From positions 29,754,927 through 29,818,926 of the forward strand of contig CM019713.1 in assembly GCA_009760885.1 (NCBI GenBank): a stretch of DNA of 64,000 bases, in the 5' to 3' direction. The notes under the pieces are model-generated. The model saw only the letters and a program-made list of their open reading frames with translations. It was not told the DNA's origin and made no database searches. Source of the DNA: Achatina immaculata (Eukaryota > Mollusca > Gastropoda > Stylommatophora > Achatinidae). Made by a program: the position numbers and the translations under genes. Shown one piece after another: positions 47,742 to 59,664 of this stretch (position 1 is the stretch's first letter; each line of letters opens with the position of its first letter).

Positions 47742-49035
47742 CCACTGCTGGTGAGATTCTTCAGCTGCCGTGCATGGAGTGGGGCTCCTCCCGGCCAGTG
47801 AAGAAAGGTGCGAATGGGGTTGCCGCGCGGTGCCACTGTGGAAAAGATGAAAGAAAGGACTAAGCGAAGTAAACAGTAGTAAAATTACAGCACCTCTGGT
47901 CTGGAGGTCGGCCACATCCTAAGTGCACTCATATCGGGCAAAATGCCTGAACCGGCTTAACCCAGAGGTTAAGACACTGCTGGCGAGATTCTTCGGATGC
48001 TGCGCATGGAGTGAAACTCCTCCCGGCCAAGGAAGAAAATGCAGACAAGCAATTAGGGTTGCTATGTGGCGCCGATGTGAAAAGGTGATGGAAAGGATAA
48101 AGTGAAACTTAATCGGTATGTCTAGTAGTATCGCAGCGAGAGCTACTCATACCACAGCACCTCTGGTAGCCACGTCCGAAATACACCCATACTGGTGAAA
48201 TATGCCTAAACCAGCTTACACCAGGGGTGAAACTTGATGGGTACGCATGTCGCGGTACCTCCGATCTAGAGGTCGGTCACGTCCAATATACACCCATACT
48301 GGTGAAATATGCCTAAACTGGCTTACACCAGGGGTGAAACTTGATGGCTACGCACGTCATGCTACCTCTGCTCTAGAGGTCAGTCACATCCTAAAAACAC
48401 CCATACTAGGATAATATGCCTAAACCGCCTCAACTCAGGGGTAGAAGTCACTAGTGCCGAGGATTCATCCTCCGGACAAAAGCTCCATCCTAGTCACAAC
48501 CAGGAAGCGTAGTGGCCATGACCACAAAATGCTGAAGTCGGAGACACCCAGGACAGTCTAGATAGGCAACCACCTCTCACCCGGCGAGGATGTATGGGTA
48601 TCCTAATCACACTGAGGTTTTCCGGTGAGAAAGTCCAACGCTGGACTGGATGGGCAACACCTCTCATCCGGTGGTGATACACGGGTATCTCAAAACACGT
48701 CGAGGTTTTCCGGTGAGAAAGTACAACTCTAGCCTGGACGGGCTACCATCTCTCACCCAGTGGGGATATACTGATATCCAAAACATGTCGAGGTTTTCTG
48801 GTGAGAAATTCCAACTCTAGACTAAACTGGTGCAACGAAAACCATGGTTTTATGCAATCCCGCTTCTGAGACCCACCAAGAATACAGGCTCAAGCCCTGC
48901 GATACTCTGAACCTCTTGTGGTCCTCTCGAGGGACCACATGGGGGACCACGGGACCTATCGAGGACCACAGGTGTAAATTCAGTAGGATCACAGGGCAGT
49001 CTTGGTGATAGAAGCGAATGAAGAAGAAGAAGAAT
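47742..49035 (+). mobile_element. 1.3-kb interspersed repeat, copy A, unknown family
   Basis: Collinear with 60653-61966. Begins CCACTGCTGGTGAGATTC and ends in (GAA)n. The flanks carry ATCTCCACACC (47731-47741) and ATCTCCATACC (49036-49046), a likely 11-bp target duplication with one change. Internal layout: two related blocks of about 230 bp starting CTGCTGGYGAGATTCTTC, two to three 105-bp blocks with CTAGAGGTCGGTCAC and CCCATACTGG, a unique linker, three blocks of about 88 bp with GAGGTTTTCCGGTGAGAAAG, and a 3' end rich in GGACCACA. No open frame of note, so it looks non-autonomous. The (GAA)n tail suggests mobilisation by a LINE with the same tail. Confidence 0.7.
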
Positions 49036-49046
49036 ATCTCCATACC

Positions 49047-49282
49047 ATCCTAACAATAAATTATTATAGCAAGCTAGAAAATACTCCTGACACTAAGGCC
49101 CTAACTCATCAACATCCTGTATAACTGGGCCAGTGACATCACATTCATCAAGATTATCAAGCAATACTTCTGACAAGCTACTCTACTTCTCTGGTCTGGT
49201 TGCTGAAGTAAAACTGGATATAGTCCTTACAGTGATGAAATCTGCCAAGTAGCAGTTTTTTTAATCCATTCCTGCAAGTGAA
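49047..49282. other. No gene seen
   Basis: Spacer before the 27-bp array. Confidence 0.4.
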
Positions 49283-49530
49283 CGGATTAAGTGATTTTTT
49301 AATCCAGTCCTGCAAGTGAGCCACTATAATCCAGTCCTGCAAGTGAGCCACTACAATCCAGTCCTGCAAGAGAGCTGCTATAATCCTGTCCTGCAAGAGA
49401 GCTGCTGTAATCCAGTCCTGCAGGAGAGCCACTATAATCCAGTCCTGCAAGTGAGCCATTATAATCCAGTCCTGCAGGTGAGGCACTACAATTCACCCTT
49501 CAAGTGAGCCACTACAATTCACTCTTCAAG
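49283..49530. repeat. 27-bp minisatellite, about 9 copies
   Basis: Units AGTCCTGCAAGTGAGCCACT plus ATAATCC, with AGAGAGCTGCT variants in the middle and diverged end units. Confidence 0.9.
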
Positions 49531-50095
49531 CGAGCCACTTTACTCTAGTCCCAGTTCAGCACGATGCCAAAGCTTCAAGACTGTCTCATTGTAGCATGCG
49601 TAACACATGAGTTTACACAGAAATCAGAATTCACTCACTCAGTTTGATATCCGTTCTGAATTCCTGATCTTTTTTCAGCTAAAATACCATGACCTGAAGT
49701 AGAATCTTACTCAGATATTGAGATGCAAGTTGCCTGAATATTACAGTCACATACAGTTTATATGTTACGGGCTTCACCAAGAGGCACATGTAACAGCCCC
49801 TGTCATAAATCTAAAACATATGTCAAAAAAAAAAAAAAAAAAATAGAAGTAACAACCTGTTTCATATCTCAGATATGCCTACACAGATTAAGCCTGTGTT
49901 TATTGTATGTGTCAAGTCAAAATTACATGCAATATACAACTGATACTTGACATGAAAGATAGCATGCAAAATATAAACAATCATGTAATGTACAGAAGTA
50001 CACTCAAGGCACGTAAGTACATAAAGTTATCATGCACAGTGGCTATTACAGTTATTATTCCACATTCACACACATACAAATAAGCATAGATACAC
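49531..50095. other. No gene; A-run
   Basis: An A-run at 49824-49843 and AT-rich sequence, nothing else supported. Confidence 0.4.
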
Positions 50096-50099
50096 ATAA

Positions 50100-51425
50100 T
50101 ATAAATCCTGTCCTACATCCATCCCCTGCCGTTAAATGTTACACAGGGCTTGCAAGGTAGCTCACCAAGTTTTCCTGCTTTCAGTGAGCTTTTCAACCTC
50201 ATCAAGGCCTGCTAATTTGGCCTCTCTTAACAATGTCCTCTTCAGAGTTTTGTGTGGTTGACCTCTTTTTTATTCAGCTTGTTGTGTTCCACTTGATAGC
50301 TTGTTTTGGGATTCTCTGACTGTTTCTTCTCATCACTTGATCAACATATGTCCATCTCCTTTTTCTGATCACCCATGAGACAGGTTGTTGTTCACTCATA
50401 TACCCTATCTCTGTGTTGTTCTTGAATTCATTTCACTTTATATTGAGTATTTTTCTTAGGCATTTGTTTTCAAGAGTCTAGTTTGTTGTCTATTTCTTTA
50501 GTTGTTTTCCAGCTTTCACATGCATATATGAGGGTGGATGTAACATTTGAATTAATAATCTCAGCTTGGTTTTTGTGCTTATAACTTTTGAGTGCCATAT
50601 GTTCTCAAGATTCTTGAAGGTCAGTGCTGCTTTTGAAATTCTAATTCTAACTTCCTTTCTGGTGTCACCATCCTGGTCTATGTAGCTAGTGAAGTATGCA
50701 AATTGGTTTATTTCTTCAACAGCTGTGTCTTCTACACATATTCTTTCTTCTTGATTGATGGGAAGTTTCATTATTTTTGTTTTTTTCCTTGTTAATTTCA
50801 AGTCCTATTTGCTAGCCAATGAAGGCAGGGTATCTGTTTTTTCTTGCATCAAATTCATAAGGTTACTGATAAGAGTTATGTTATCTGCAAAATCAAGATC
50901 TTCTAGCTGGGTCTCATGTACCCAATCAGTGTCTGTTTTGGCTGTGCAACATTTTTTTTCATTGTGAAGTCTATGGCAGTTCCAAAAATCAAAGGAGACA
51001 GTATACATCCTTGTTTCATGCCTGTTTCAATCTGCAACCATTCCCTCATTCCTTCTTCTGTGTTGACTGCACAAACATATCCATTGTAGAGGTCCTTAAT
51101 GATGTTGGCAATTAGATAGTATTCCACATAGTCTTAAAACTCTCTATGATAAATCTCTGTGTATGCTATTAAATATCTTTTTAAAGTCTATAAAGTTCAG
51201 GACTAATGGCTCTTGTTTTTCAATATGTTCTTCAAGTATTATTCTTAGAGTAAAGATCTGGTCGAGACAGCTTCTCCTTTTCGAAATCCTGCTTTTTCTT
51301 CTAGTCACTGTAGTATCCACCATATCTCTGAGTCTATTCAGAATAACTTTGCAAAATACTTTTGACACAACTGATGGTAAGGTTACTCCTCTCCAGTTTT
51401 TGCAGTCGCTTAGGTCGCCTTAAGG
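50100..51425 (-). mobile_element. LINE RT core and C-terminus, family 2
   Basis: Minus-strand frames in order: KVFCKVILNRLRDMVDTT, RRSCLDQIFTLRIILEEHIE, LNFIDFKKIFNSIHRD (palm motif), RNI-type linker, ETGMKQGCILSPLIFGTAID, LEDLDFADNITLISN (catalytic block with FADN for YADD), KLTRKKTKIM, YIDQDGDTRKEVRIRISKA, ending in GQPHKTLKRTLLREAKLAG. Several frameshifts and stops separate them. The endonuclease is missing. This is the longest family 2 copy here and links the short copies at 10371, 32629 and 54521 to a reverse transcriptase. Confidence 0.8.
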
Positions 51426-52104
51426 TTGCGGTCTTTACTTGATGTTAGTAGGGTGCTTTTTCATCTTTACTTGACAACATAAATAAACAATAAAAATTCA
51501 CATGCCCTAAAAAATGTACATCCACGGCACCTACCCACATTTTACCACTTCACAAGTTCCAATTTTACCGTAATCTTTATCACATTTATCTTTCCTTTTT
51601 CTAATGAAAAAAAAAAAAACGAACTAAGAAATGAATGATGGATTAACAAGTGGCACTGGAAATGTGAAAATGGAAATGAAGTGAAGAGATGGTGGAGACT
51701 TACATAGTAACTCCCTCCCCCAGAGTGAACTGATCACAAAAGAGGAAAGTTTGAAAACATGAGCTGCAGAATTATCTGAAGAACTTGAAACATACACCAT
51801 GCTTTATATGTCCAATTCTTTCCTGTAACATTTCCTATTTAAAATTAACTTATTAAATTAAATTTGAGAAAAATAAACATTCCAGTTATTAACAATATTT
51901 TTGGGACACCCTGTTTGTAAAAGTAATAAAAAATAGAACTTATAAATAAAACAATAGAAAATTTGTAAAACACAAGATGTATTGATGAAAATGTATGATT
52001 ACTACAGTTGTATAACCAACTAATGCCATAAAACTAAAGTTACAACTATTACCAGTACAGAAACTATCTAAAAGATCTTACGGTAGATTTTTTTAAAAGT
52101 TGCC
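51426..52104. other. No gene recognised
   Basis: AT-rich intergenic or intronic sequence. Confidence 0.4.
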
Positions 52105-52275
52105 TATTAATGCATATGTCACACTTCTTATTCTTCAGTTTCCCAAGGCATTAAGGCTCATTGCTGCAGATAAAGTTCGCCTCCATTCCTCTCTATTCCA
52201 AATCTTCTCTCTCCAGTTGGTGACACCAAGTTCCTTTATGTCTTCTTCTATGTTGTCTCTTCACATGCTTGTAAT
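52105..52275 (-). mobile_element. LINE extreme 3' end, family 4
   Basis: Near-identical to 24110-24210: the minus strand encodes WREKIRNREEWRRT-like sequence and the stop, then stops matching. Confidence 0.7.
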
Positions 52276-52394
52276 TACACAAATCAAAGCAAACAGATAA
52301 CCAGGTAAATCAAAACAAACAATGGCCAAAAACGATTCTGAGATTCCTGTGTCACGTGTTCAGGTTTACAAATGCTGCAGCTTGTAAGAGTAAA

Positions 52395-52460
52395 GACAGA
52401 AACATTTCAATCCTGAGCTTGAAAAGCCAGTTCTCTACCACTGTGCTACTACTGCATTCA
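52395..52460 (-). mobile_element. tRNA-like SINE head
   Basis: The minus strand has TAGCACAGTGGTAGAGA (52432-52448), an excellent polymerase III A box, and AGGATTGAAATG (about 52401-52412), a fair B box, at tRNA-like spacing. No cloverleaf that would make a functional tRNA is apparent. Confidence 0.45.
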
Positions 52461-53212
52461 AAGACGGTTAATACTTTGTTACACTACAACATGAAACTTC
52501 TGTATCCACTATGAACCTTTAACAAACAAACAAAAATAAAATAAAATAAATCCTTCAAAAAAACCTAACCCTAACTTTTCATTTCTCATTTTTCATGGCA
52601 AATAAATGCTATGAAAATGAACATTTTTTAGACACAACCATGTACAATGAGACTATAATGCTACGGTTACACAATTTAGAAATTAAATAATAAAAGGGAA
52701 AAAAACCACAACCACCATCAACTTTAAATAATATGGGGTATATTTCAAAAGATAACAGATGGTTTTTTTTAACATTTATCTATCAAAATCTATGAAAAAA
52801 TGGATACTTTGTGGTTGAGAAAGCATCAAACGAAATCACTAAAATGCAACAAATACTGAAAATTATGAAACTGCTCAAAGACAAAGCATGATTTCTAGAA
52901 CAAAGTTTTCTATAACTCAAATTAAGATTCTTAAAGGCAGTTAGATTTTTGAAAAGGCAATGTGTGACATCCATTGCTCGACCATTACTTTCAGCTATAA
53001 TTTTCATATACATGACTTCCATCACTCGACCAATACTTTCAGGCAGAATTTTCATATACACACAATACAAACAAATAATTCAAGAACATCAATCAATAAA
53101 TTTTACACGATTCTGGACATTCTCCAGGCACGGAATGTTAGAATTGCATATCCGCAGAGATCCTAAAAAGTTTTTTTTGTCCATCTGCTATTCATTTTGC
53201 TGGACAATTTCA
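52461..53212. other. Probable 3' UTR and downstream of FERM-like gene
   Basis: AT-rich. Two near copies of CACTCGACCAATACTTTCAG with TTTTCATATACA occur at about 52975-53060. Being downstream of the minus-strand stop at 53213, part is likely 3' UTR. Confidence 0.35.
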
Positions 53213-53356
53213 TTATCTGTTAGCATAGTCTCCATGCATTCGGTCTAGCTGCTGCATAAGGTGGTCTATCAAGCCAGCCTGGCGTGTCCGAACTTCTATG
53301 GTTCCCCGAGCTGAGGCGTCTCGAGGGCTGCGACTAACTGGTTTGATGATTTTAAT
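53213..53356 (-). CDS. Terminal exon of a FERM-domain protein (KRIT1-like?)
   Basis: Minus strand: a T-rich tract and TTTACAG end at 53357, then 47 codons start IKIIKPVSRSPRDASARGTI and continue EVRTRQAGLIDHLMQQLDRM to HGDYANR and TAA. Phase 0 matches the previous exon at 58041-58109. The TRQAGLIDHLMQQL segment resembles the last helix of a FERM F3 lobe. From memory the vertebrate KRIT1 (CCM1) C-terminus has a comparable TKQAGL..KLL pattern. The intron to the previous exon is 4.7 kb and holds a LINE and smaller repeats. Exon status is well supported by the splice site, frame and composition; the family name is an inference. Confidence 0.65.
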   Translation of the reverse strand: MKIIKPVSRSPRDASARGTIEVRTRQAGLIDHLMQQLDRMHGDYANR

Positions 53357-54520
53357 CTGTAAAGTGCAAAAAAAAGGTTCCTTTGCAGTATTTTATCACT
53401 CATAAAGAAACATACATGCAAGAAAACTGAAACAATCACATGTCATCTTCAATAACTACTTGCTGCTCATTAACTTTACTCCAACAACATCTCTCATTTT
53501 CAAGGAACCGAGTTGCACATGATTCTAATTTTCCTTTATCCACTCAAAGTCATGTATGCAGCAAAATCCAGTATACCTAGTTAACCACAAAAGCATGTTC
53601 CTACTTTTTTTTTTTTTGGAACACAATGTGATATGTACCCATTTTTACAGCTGGGTTAACTACAGTATGACAGCAGAAAATGCGGAATCAACAGTCTTCA
53701 GTCCAAGAAACTACACTGTTACCATCACTCTGGCCACTTCTGTTTTCATGGCTTCTTAAACAAGCCATCATGCATCAGCAGGTTCACACAAATGTAAAAC
53801 AAGAAACTAAAGCTCTCTTCTGGACTGGGTCTTGATGCTCTCCTTCACCCTGAAGTCATGTCTGAAGGGTTCATCTCCATGTTGCCCCCCCCCCCCCCCA
53901 ATCCTCTTTAGTCCTGTGGAGGCCAGTCCACAATTTAGATCTTACCAAAACATCATGGCACACGAAGCTGTTGAGATGAGATACGCACACACAGACTCAT
54001 CTGTGTCTTCAGGTGATGGTTCTTCTAAGCAGTCACCATCATTCTGTAAGTTCTGTCACGTCATGCGGGGCAGAAACAAATTCCTTTCATTTCTCATGAT
54101 CTGCGGCCAGCTTTTAATGAAAACTAGCCCATCTGAGCCGAGTGCTGTCAATACTGGCTTCTGTATTTCTTTCACTGGGGTGACTCTAGTCAACTACTTA
54201 CTTCTTTCAGTTGTCCTTTTTTATGGACTTTCCAGCAATGATCAGGAAGGTCTTCACAGAGGATATGAAAATATGCACGTCACCGTAATCATGAACAAAC
54301 TGTTCTTACAGACAATATAGATAAGTGGTAAGTATCCACTCATCCCTTACTTACATTACGTAACATTTAAGTAAAATGGCAAAGTACACAGGATAAGCCT
54401 CAGAAACCAACAAGCATTTTAGGATTTAAAAAAAAAAAATAAGAACACTATTATGACTGGGAACAGAACCTGATTTCTAGCAGGACGAGCTGTTGTGAAA
54501 AGACAACACATTAACCCCAA
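53357..54520. other. Intron of FERM-like gene
   Basis: Contains a C-run at about 53886-53900. An exon-like segment at 53946-54043 (minus) has both splice signals but would stop the frame if used. A decayed SINE B box GGTTCTGTTCC lies near 54464 (minus). Confidence 0.4.
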
Positions 54521-54690
54521 TAAATCATCTTACATCTTTCCCATGCCATCAAACGTCACATAGGGCTCACATGGTAGTTTAGTTTGCCAAGTTTTCCTGT
54601 TTTCAGTGACCTTTTCAACCTCATCAAGGGATATTATGCCCACTAAACTAGCCACTCTTAACAATGTCCTCTTTACAGTTATTATAAGTT
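54521..54690 (-). mobile_element. LINE extreme 3' end, family 2
   Basis: Matches the minus-strand 3' ends at 10371 and 50100: the 3' UTR around GTTTGATGGCATGGGAAAG and the end of the C-terminal coding part. Confidence 0.7.
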
Positions 54691-54879
54691 ATAAATATTT
54701 ATTAGAGTTATAAATATTACAGTTTATAAATATTTACATATACACACAGCCACTGCAGTAAAACTTCTCCTCTTTTCTTAAAGTCCAATATATCATATCG
54801 TGAACAGGTGACATGTTAATCACACAATTAGCATCATGGGATCTCTCTCTCTCCCTCTCTCTTTCTCTCTGAACCTTAA

Positions 54880-57800
54880 GATATGGGACTTCTGAAAGGG
54901 TTTTCCACAAACACCTGTCCTCTGCTCTTTTTTCCACTCTTGCCCAGGTTAGCCCCCTTTAGCTTAACATCCTCTCTGTGTTCTTCTCCATGTCTCCTTT
55001 GGTCTACCCTTACTTGTGTCCCTGTGGCATCCACCTTAGTGCTATTTTTTGTAAATAGTCGTCAGTCATCTGGAGCACAAGTCTCAACAATTGCCAGCGG
55101 CTTCATCTGCATTTCTGCCAACAAGATGTTATTTCTTATGGTGTTTGGCCAAAATATTCTAATTCTTCTTTCTTGGTCTGGAAAGAATTCAATTTGTTTT
55201 CTATGGTTTTGGTGATTTTCCAGCATTCACTTCCATAGAGTAGTACACTTAGAACATTACTCTTAAATATCCTGATTTTCATCTTCATGCTTAGTTTTTT
55301 AGATTTCCATATAGTCTGCAGCATTGCAAAAGCCTGGTTTGCTCTAGTAAGTCTGCTGTTGATGTCCTCTGTGCTGTCTCCATCTTCTACTATCTACTGC
55401 CAAGATATACAAATTCACTGACTTCCTCCTCTAACTTGCTATCTATTCTGAGTACATTTCTGCTGTTCACATTTTGCTTCATTAACTTTGTCTTTCCTAC
55501 ACCGATCTTTAAACCTATTTTGCTGGAATTTTGTGTTTGTTTTATCTTGCATATCCTTGTGCCTGCTTGATAGCAAACAAATGTCATTGGCAAAGTCAAG
55601 GTCCTCCAGCACTGTGTTGAGTGTCCACTGTAATCCTCTGCATTTATCTGATGTTGCCTCCTTCATTAACCAGTCTACTACTAAGATAAATAATGTTGGC
55701 GATAGTACACATCCCTGCTTCACTCCTATATGTACCTTAAAGCTGTTAGATGTATATTCTCCACAGATCACTTTGCACTAAAACCCTCGCATGGGGCTTT
55801 GATGACACTCACTATCTTATGGGAGAGGCCATACCATCTTAGAATTTTCCAGTGCATCTGTTAACACTGCCAAAGGCTTTCTCTAAATCTATATACAGTG
55901 GCTATGTTGTGCTATGGCACTCATTTGCCTGCTCTAATATTTGTCTAAGTAGAAATATGTGGTCTGTGCATGATCTTTTTTTTTCCTAAATCCTGCCTGC
56001 TCTTTCCAAAGTTTTCCCTAAAATGCTGGTATGATTCTGTTGATTATTATGTGGCAGAACATTTTACTGGTAAGTGGGAGGAGGACAATACCTCTCCAGT
56101 TCCTGCAATCTCTGAGGTCACCCTTCTTTGGTAGTTTTACTATAAGGCCAGTTTTCCACTCCTCTGGAGATAAGATTCCAAATTTGTTGTTTATCTGGCA
56201 GAGTTGTTTTGGTGTTTCTATCTCTTCTACTTTCAACATCTCAGCAGTCCCTTCATCTTCACCTGATGCCCTGTCTAATTTTAGCTTCTTTATTGTCTCC
56301 TTTACTTCATTTATTGTTATTGGTCTGTATTGATGTTTAGTTCCATTTTTGCTTCAGGTTTGTCTATTGTTTGTGCTGCTTGTGTTCTGTTTAGTAAGGT
56401 GTTAAAGTGTTCCCTCCATCTTTCAATTTTATCTCTTTCTCCACTGACCAGTTGTCCCTTATTGGACTCTCACATCTTGTGCTGAAGTTTCCTGTCATCT
56501 GCTTTGTGATTTTGTTTGATGATTTTCACATCATATGCATATGCTGCTTTCTCTGCTGCTTCTGCTAAGTTGTAGTATTGACGTTTATCCTGGCAATATG
56601 ATTACTTCAACCCTTTGTCTTTTTGTGCATATTTATTGAAAACTTGTTCCTTCAGCTTTTGTGATTTGGTGCTCAGTAATTTATTCTTAACTTCCTTTCT
56701 TTGCTCTATCTTTTTTTTCCCATGTAGTCTTGCTTATGCATTCCTCTCTTCTCCTTTTCTGATATCCCAGCACCTCTTTTGTTGCTTCCTGTAGCGTTTC
56801 ACTGAACTCTAGTATGGACATTTCTGCTTTGTCTTGTAGGACACTGAAGTGGTTCTTAAGTACTAATGAGAATTCATTTCTTATTTGCTGGTCTTTCAGT
56901 TTTGTTGTATCAAAGAGTGCCTTTCTTGATTCTACAACTGGGGCTTTCCTTAACTTTAGTTTTATTTTTGACACCATAAGGCTATGATCACTTCCTGCAT
57001 CTGCTCCTTTCCTTGCTCCCACATCTTGTAGTGACCATTTCCACTTGTTGTTTATTAGTATGTGATTGATTTGGTTTTCTGTGGTTTTATCTGGGAACCT
57101 CCAAGTCACTTTATGGATGTTTTTATGTTGGAAAATTGTCCCTCCGATGGTCATCATGTTTCCTTCACAGAAACTGCTCAGTCTTTCTCCATTTTCATTT
57201 ATTTCTCCGATTCCCTCTCTTCCCATGATTCTTCTTCTATCTTCATTTCCCTCACCTACTTTTGCATTGAAGTCGCCCAAGATGAGTAGCATATCATGCT
57301 TGGGTGTTGTTTCTACTGTGGCTTGGAGGCTGTTGTAAAAATCTTTTTTTTAATTCCTCTTCAGCTGCTTCTGTTGGTGCATAACAAACTATAACAGACA
57401 GCTTCGTGAATCTTGAGTTGAAGCGTGCTTATAATAATCTCTCATTTATAAGGATCCATTTCAGCAATGCTCTTGATGCTTCTTTTGTTATAATCAATGC
57501 TACTCCTCCTTCAAGATGATCTTCTTTACCTGACCATATTATTGTATCTTCTGTGTGCTGTGTTGTTAATTTCCTTCTGCCTTGTCCTGTCCAATATATC
57601 TAGTTTGTATCTTTATATTTCCTTGATGGTTTGTGCTAGTTTTCCAGTCTGATTAAGTGTTCTTACATTCCAGCTGCCTATTTGCATCTTGTGTTTAGAT
57701 TCCAGGTCTGCAGTCGGGCTGGGGACTTCCGGTGGCTGGCTTTCATCCACAACCTTCATGGGCTCAGTTTCCTGATAAGCATTTTTTCTTCCATCTGCAT

Positions 57801-57980
57801 TTGTTTTTTCCCTTGCTTCTGTTTCTGTAGCAGTCTGATAGTTTTTTTTTAACCAGATAGGGTTGCTGGCCCTATGCCGAACCCTCCTTAGTTGCCTTTT
57901 ACGATCATGCGTGGTAGGGTACAGTGGTTCTATTCTTTGCTTCCCAGGCATGTGCCCAGGTCTCGGGTACCACACGGGGG
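54880..57980 (-). mobile_element. Nearly full-length LINE, family 5, inactivated
   Basis: Minus-strand order: a leader and QIGSWNVRTLNQTGKLAQTI (57613-57680), the start of the endonuclease; GDFNAKVGEGNED and, further on, NHILINNKWKW and GSDHSLMVSKIKLKL (56687-57292), the endonuclease end; EEWKTGLIVKLPKKGDLRDC and NWRGIVLLPLTSKMF (56018-56239), RT start; GVKQGCVLSPTLFILVVDWL, then LEDLDFANDICLLS (55439-55771), where the catalytic second Asp pair reads A-N-D; FVYLGS; LLYGSECWKIT (55136-55324); a worn C-terminus to 54880. Many frameshifts. It lies within the 4.7-kb intron of the FERM-like gene, in the same orientation. The endonuclease-RT order identifies the element; the clade is probably RTE-like or a relative. 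Confidence 0.8.
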
Positions 57981-58040
57981 ACCATCATGGTATACCAATG
58001 GTAATTTTGTGATCCACTTGTCAAAAATGAAAGCACATAC

Positions 58041-58109
58041 CTCCAGCATGGTCTTCTCAGCTACATGCTCCCAAATAATTTCTTTGTATTCTAAAGACTG
58101 CACCATTTG
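58041..58109 (-). CDS. Penultimate exon of FERM-like protein
   Basis: Minus strand: CAACTTTTTCAG precedes 23 codons, QMVQSLEYKEIIWEHVAEKT then MLE, followed by GTATGTGC. The exon is 69 bp, phase 0 at both ends. SLEY....W fits a beta strand pair in the F3/PTB-like lobe. It joins in frame to TK of the exon at 59665-59730 and to IKIIKPV of the last exon. A LINE begins about 60 bp downstream in the intron. Confidence 0.65.
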
Positions 58110-58389
58110 CTGAAAAAGTTGAAAATACAATCAGAAATTTCTTTCATTTTCTTACACATCATCACATTTAAAACTTTCTACTGATCTCTAGCACATCAAA
58201 ATTATCACAGCATTATCTAGGGAAGATCTCCAAAACAAACAACAACACATGATCAAGCTATTCTTGCTCTTTTATTTAATCTATTTCTGGCATTCATTTT
58301 TTTTGCACTTTCTTAAAGAATAACTAAATCTTCATCTTAATGCTTGAACTTCAAAATACCATATCTTATACTAAAAAATATCCACTGTA

Positions 58390-58865
58390 GATCCCACAAC
58401 ACCCATGTTAAACATCAAAATATCTTATGCCACTGTCCAAAACACCCATGTTAAGCATCAACATATCTTATGACACTTCCAAAACACCCATGTTAAACAT
58501 CAAAATATCTTATGACACTTCCAAAACACCCATGTTAAACATCAAAATATCTTATGCCACTGTCCAAAACACCCATGTTAAACATCAACATATCTTATGA
58601 CACTTCCAAAACACCCATGTTAAACATCAACATATCTTATGACACTTCCAAAACACCCATGTTAAACATCAAAATATCTTATGACACTTCCAAAACACCC
58701 ATGTTAAACATCAAAATATCTTATGCCACTGTCCAAAACACCCATGTTAAACATCAACATATCTTATGACACTTCCAAAACACCCATGTTAAACATCAAA
58801 ATATCTTATGACACTTCCAAAACACCCATGTTAAACATCAAAATATCTTATGCCACTGTCCAAAA
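58390..58865. repeat. 42/43-bp minisatellite, about 11 copies
   Basis: Units CTTATGACACTTCCAAAACA, then CCCATGTTAAACATCAAAATAT. A second type has GCCACTGTCC (one base longer). The two types recur in series, suggesting higher-order duplication. The array is intronic to the FERM-like gene. Confidence 0.95.
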
Positions 58866-59664
58866 TTCTGTTCAGCATTTGAGCCTCAAAATATTAAGGA
58901 CAATCCAATAATGTCCATGAATGATTTATTCCACACCTATTTTTGACATGCAAATGGACATGGAAGATAGTGGCATGCTCAAACTAATGCACATAATTAA
59001 TATGGTAAGTACTTGTGTATCAATGCACTCAAGTTTCATGTGGCAATAGGAATTCTTCACCAGTGCAGCATAACTAATTAATATGTCTGTATTTTTACAT
59101 CATATGCAGGTATGCCTGACCTTACAAGCACATTTACTTTAGACCAGCAGTTTTCAAACTTTTTCAGACAGTGGCACGCTTGCTAGCACAAATTTCTGTC
59201 TAGGCACACCTGTGTTCTTAATGCTGGACTCTCTTGTGTCATGCAGCTAAACACATTTTTAGCATTTTCAAAATGTACACACTACAATGACTATATTCAA
59301 ATTTATAGGTTCTATCATGCAAGGCAACATGTGAGTCTGCTTGGAGGCACAGATTTCTGGTCATTTTAGTACAGCATCTGAGAAACTAGATAACAGGTGC
59401 TCCAGCTTGACCTGCAAAAGTGACAGGCATTTCTGACCTTCCCCATTTACCAAACAGGCATTCTGAACCACACACATAAAATTACCCAAAACTAAAGACA
59501 GAGATTCTGACTCCATATTCTGACTCCATATTTTGACTCCACATGCATAAGATACCTCCATCATAAAATACAAATTTACCCCCCTCCCCTAAAACAAAAA
59601 CATTCAGCTGAACATATGTAATACAGCAAAGACAAAAACCACATATAACATAAGAATACCTTAC
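58866..59664. other. Intron of FERM-like gene
   Basis: AT-rich; GACTCCATATTCTGACTCCA short repeats near 59510-59540. No other feature. Confidence 0.4.

Noticed and set aside
53946..54043. A fourth exon of the FERM-like gene on the minus strand
   Set aside because: Both splice signals look good (AACTTACAG and TTTTG|GTAAGATC) and 98 bp are open. Inclusion would create a stop at the next junction, while exons 58041-58109 and 53213-53356 join in phase without it. It could be an alternative or poison exon, so it is not called.
53832..54320. A 162-codon plus-strand frame
   Set aside because: It includes a C-run (poly-Pro) and hydrophobic low-complexity sequence, is antisense within the FERM-like intron, and has no recognisable domain.
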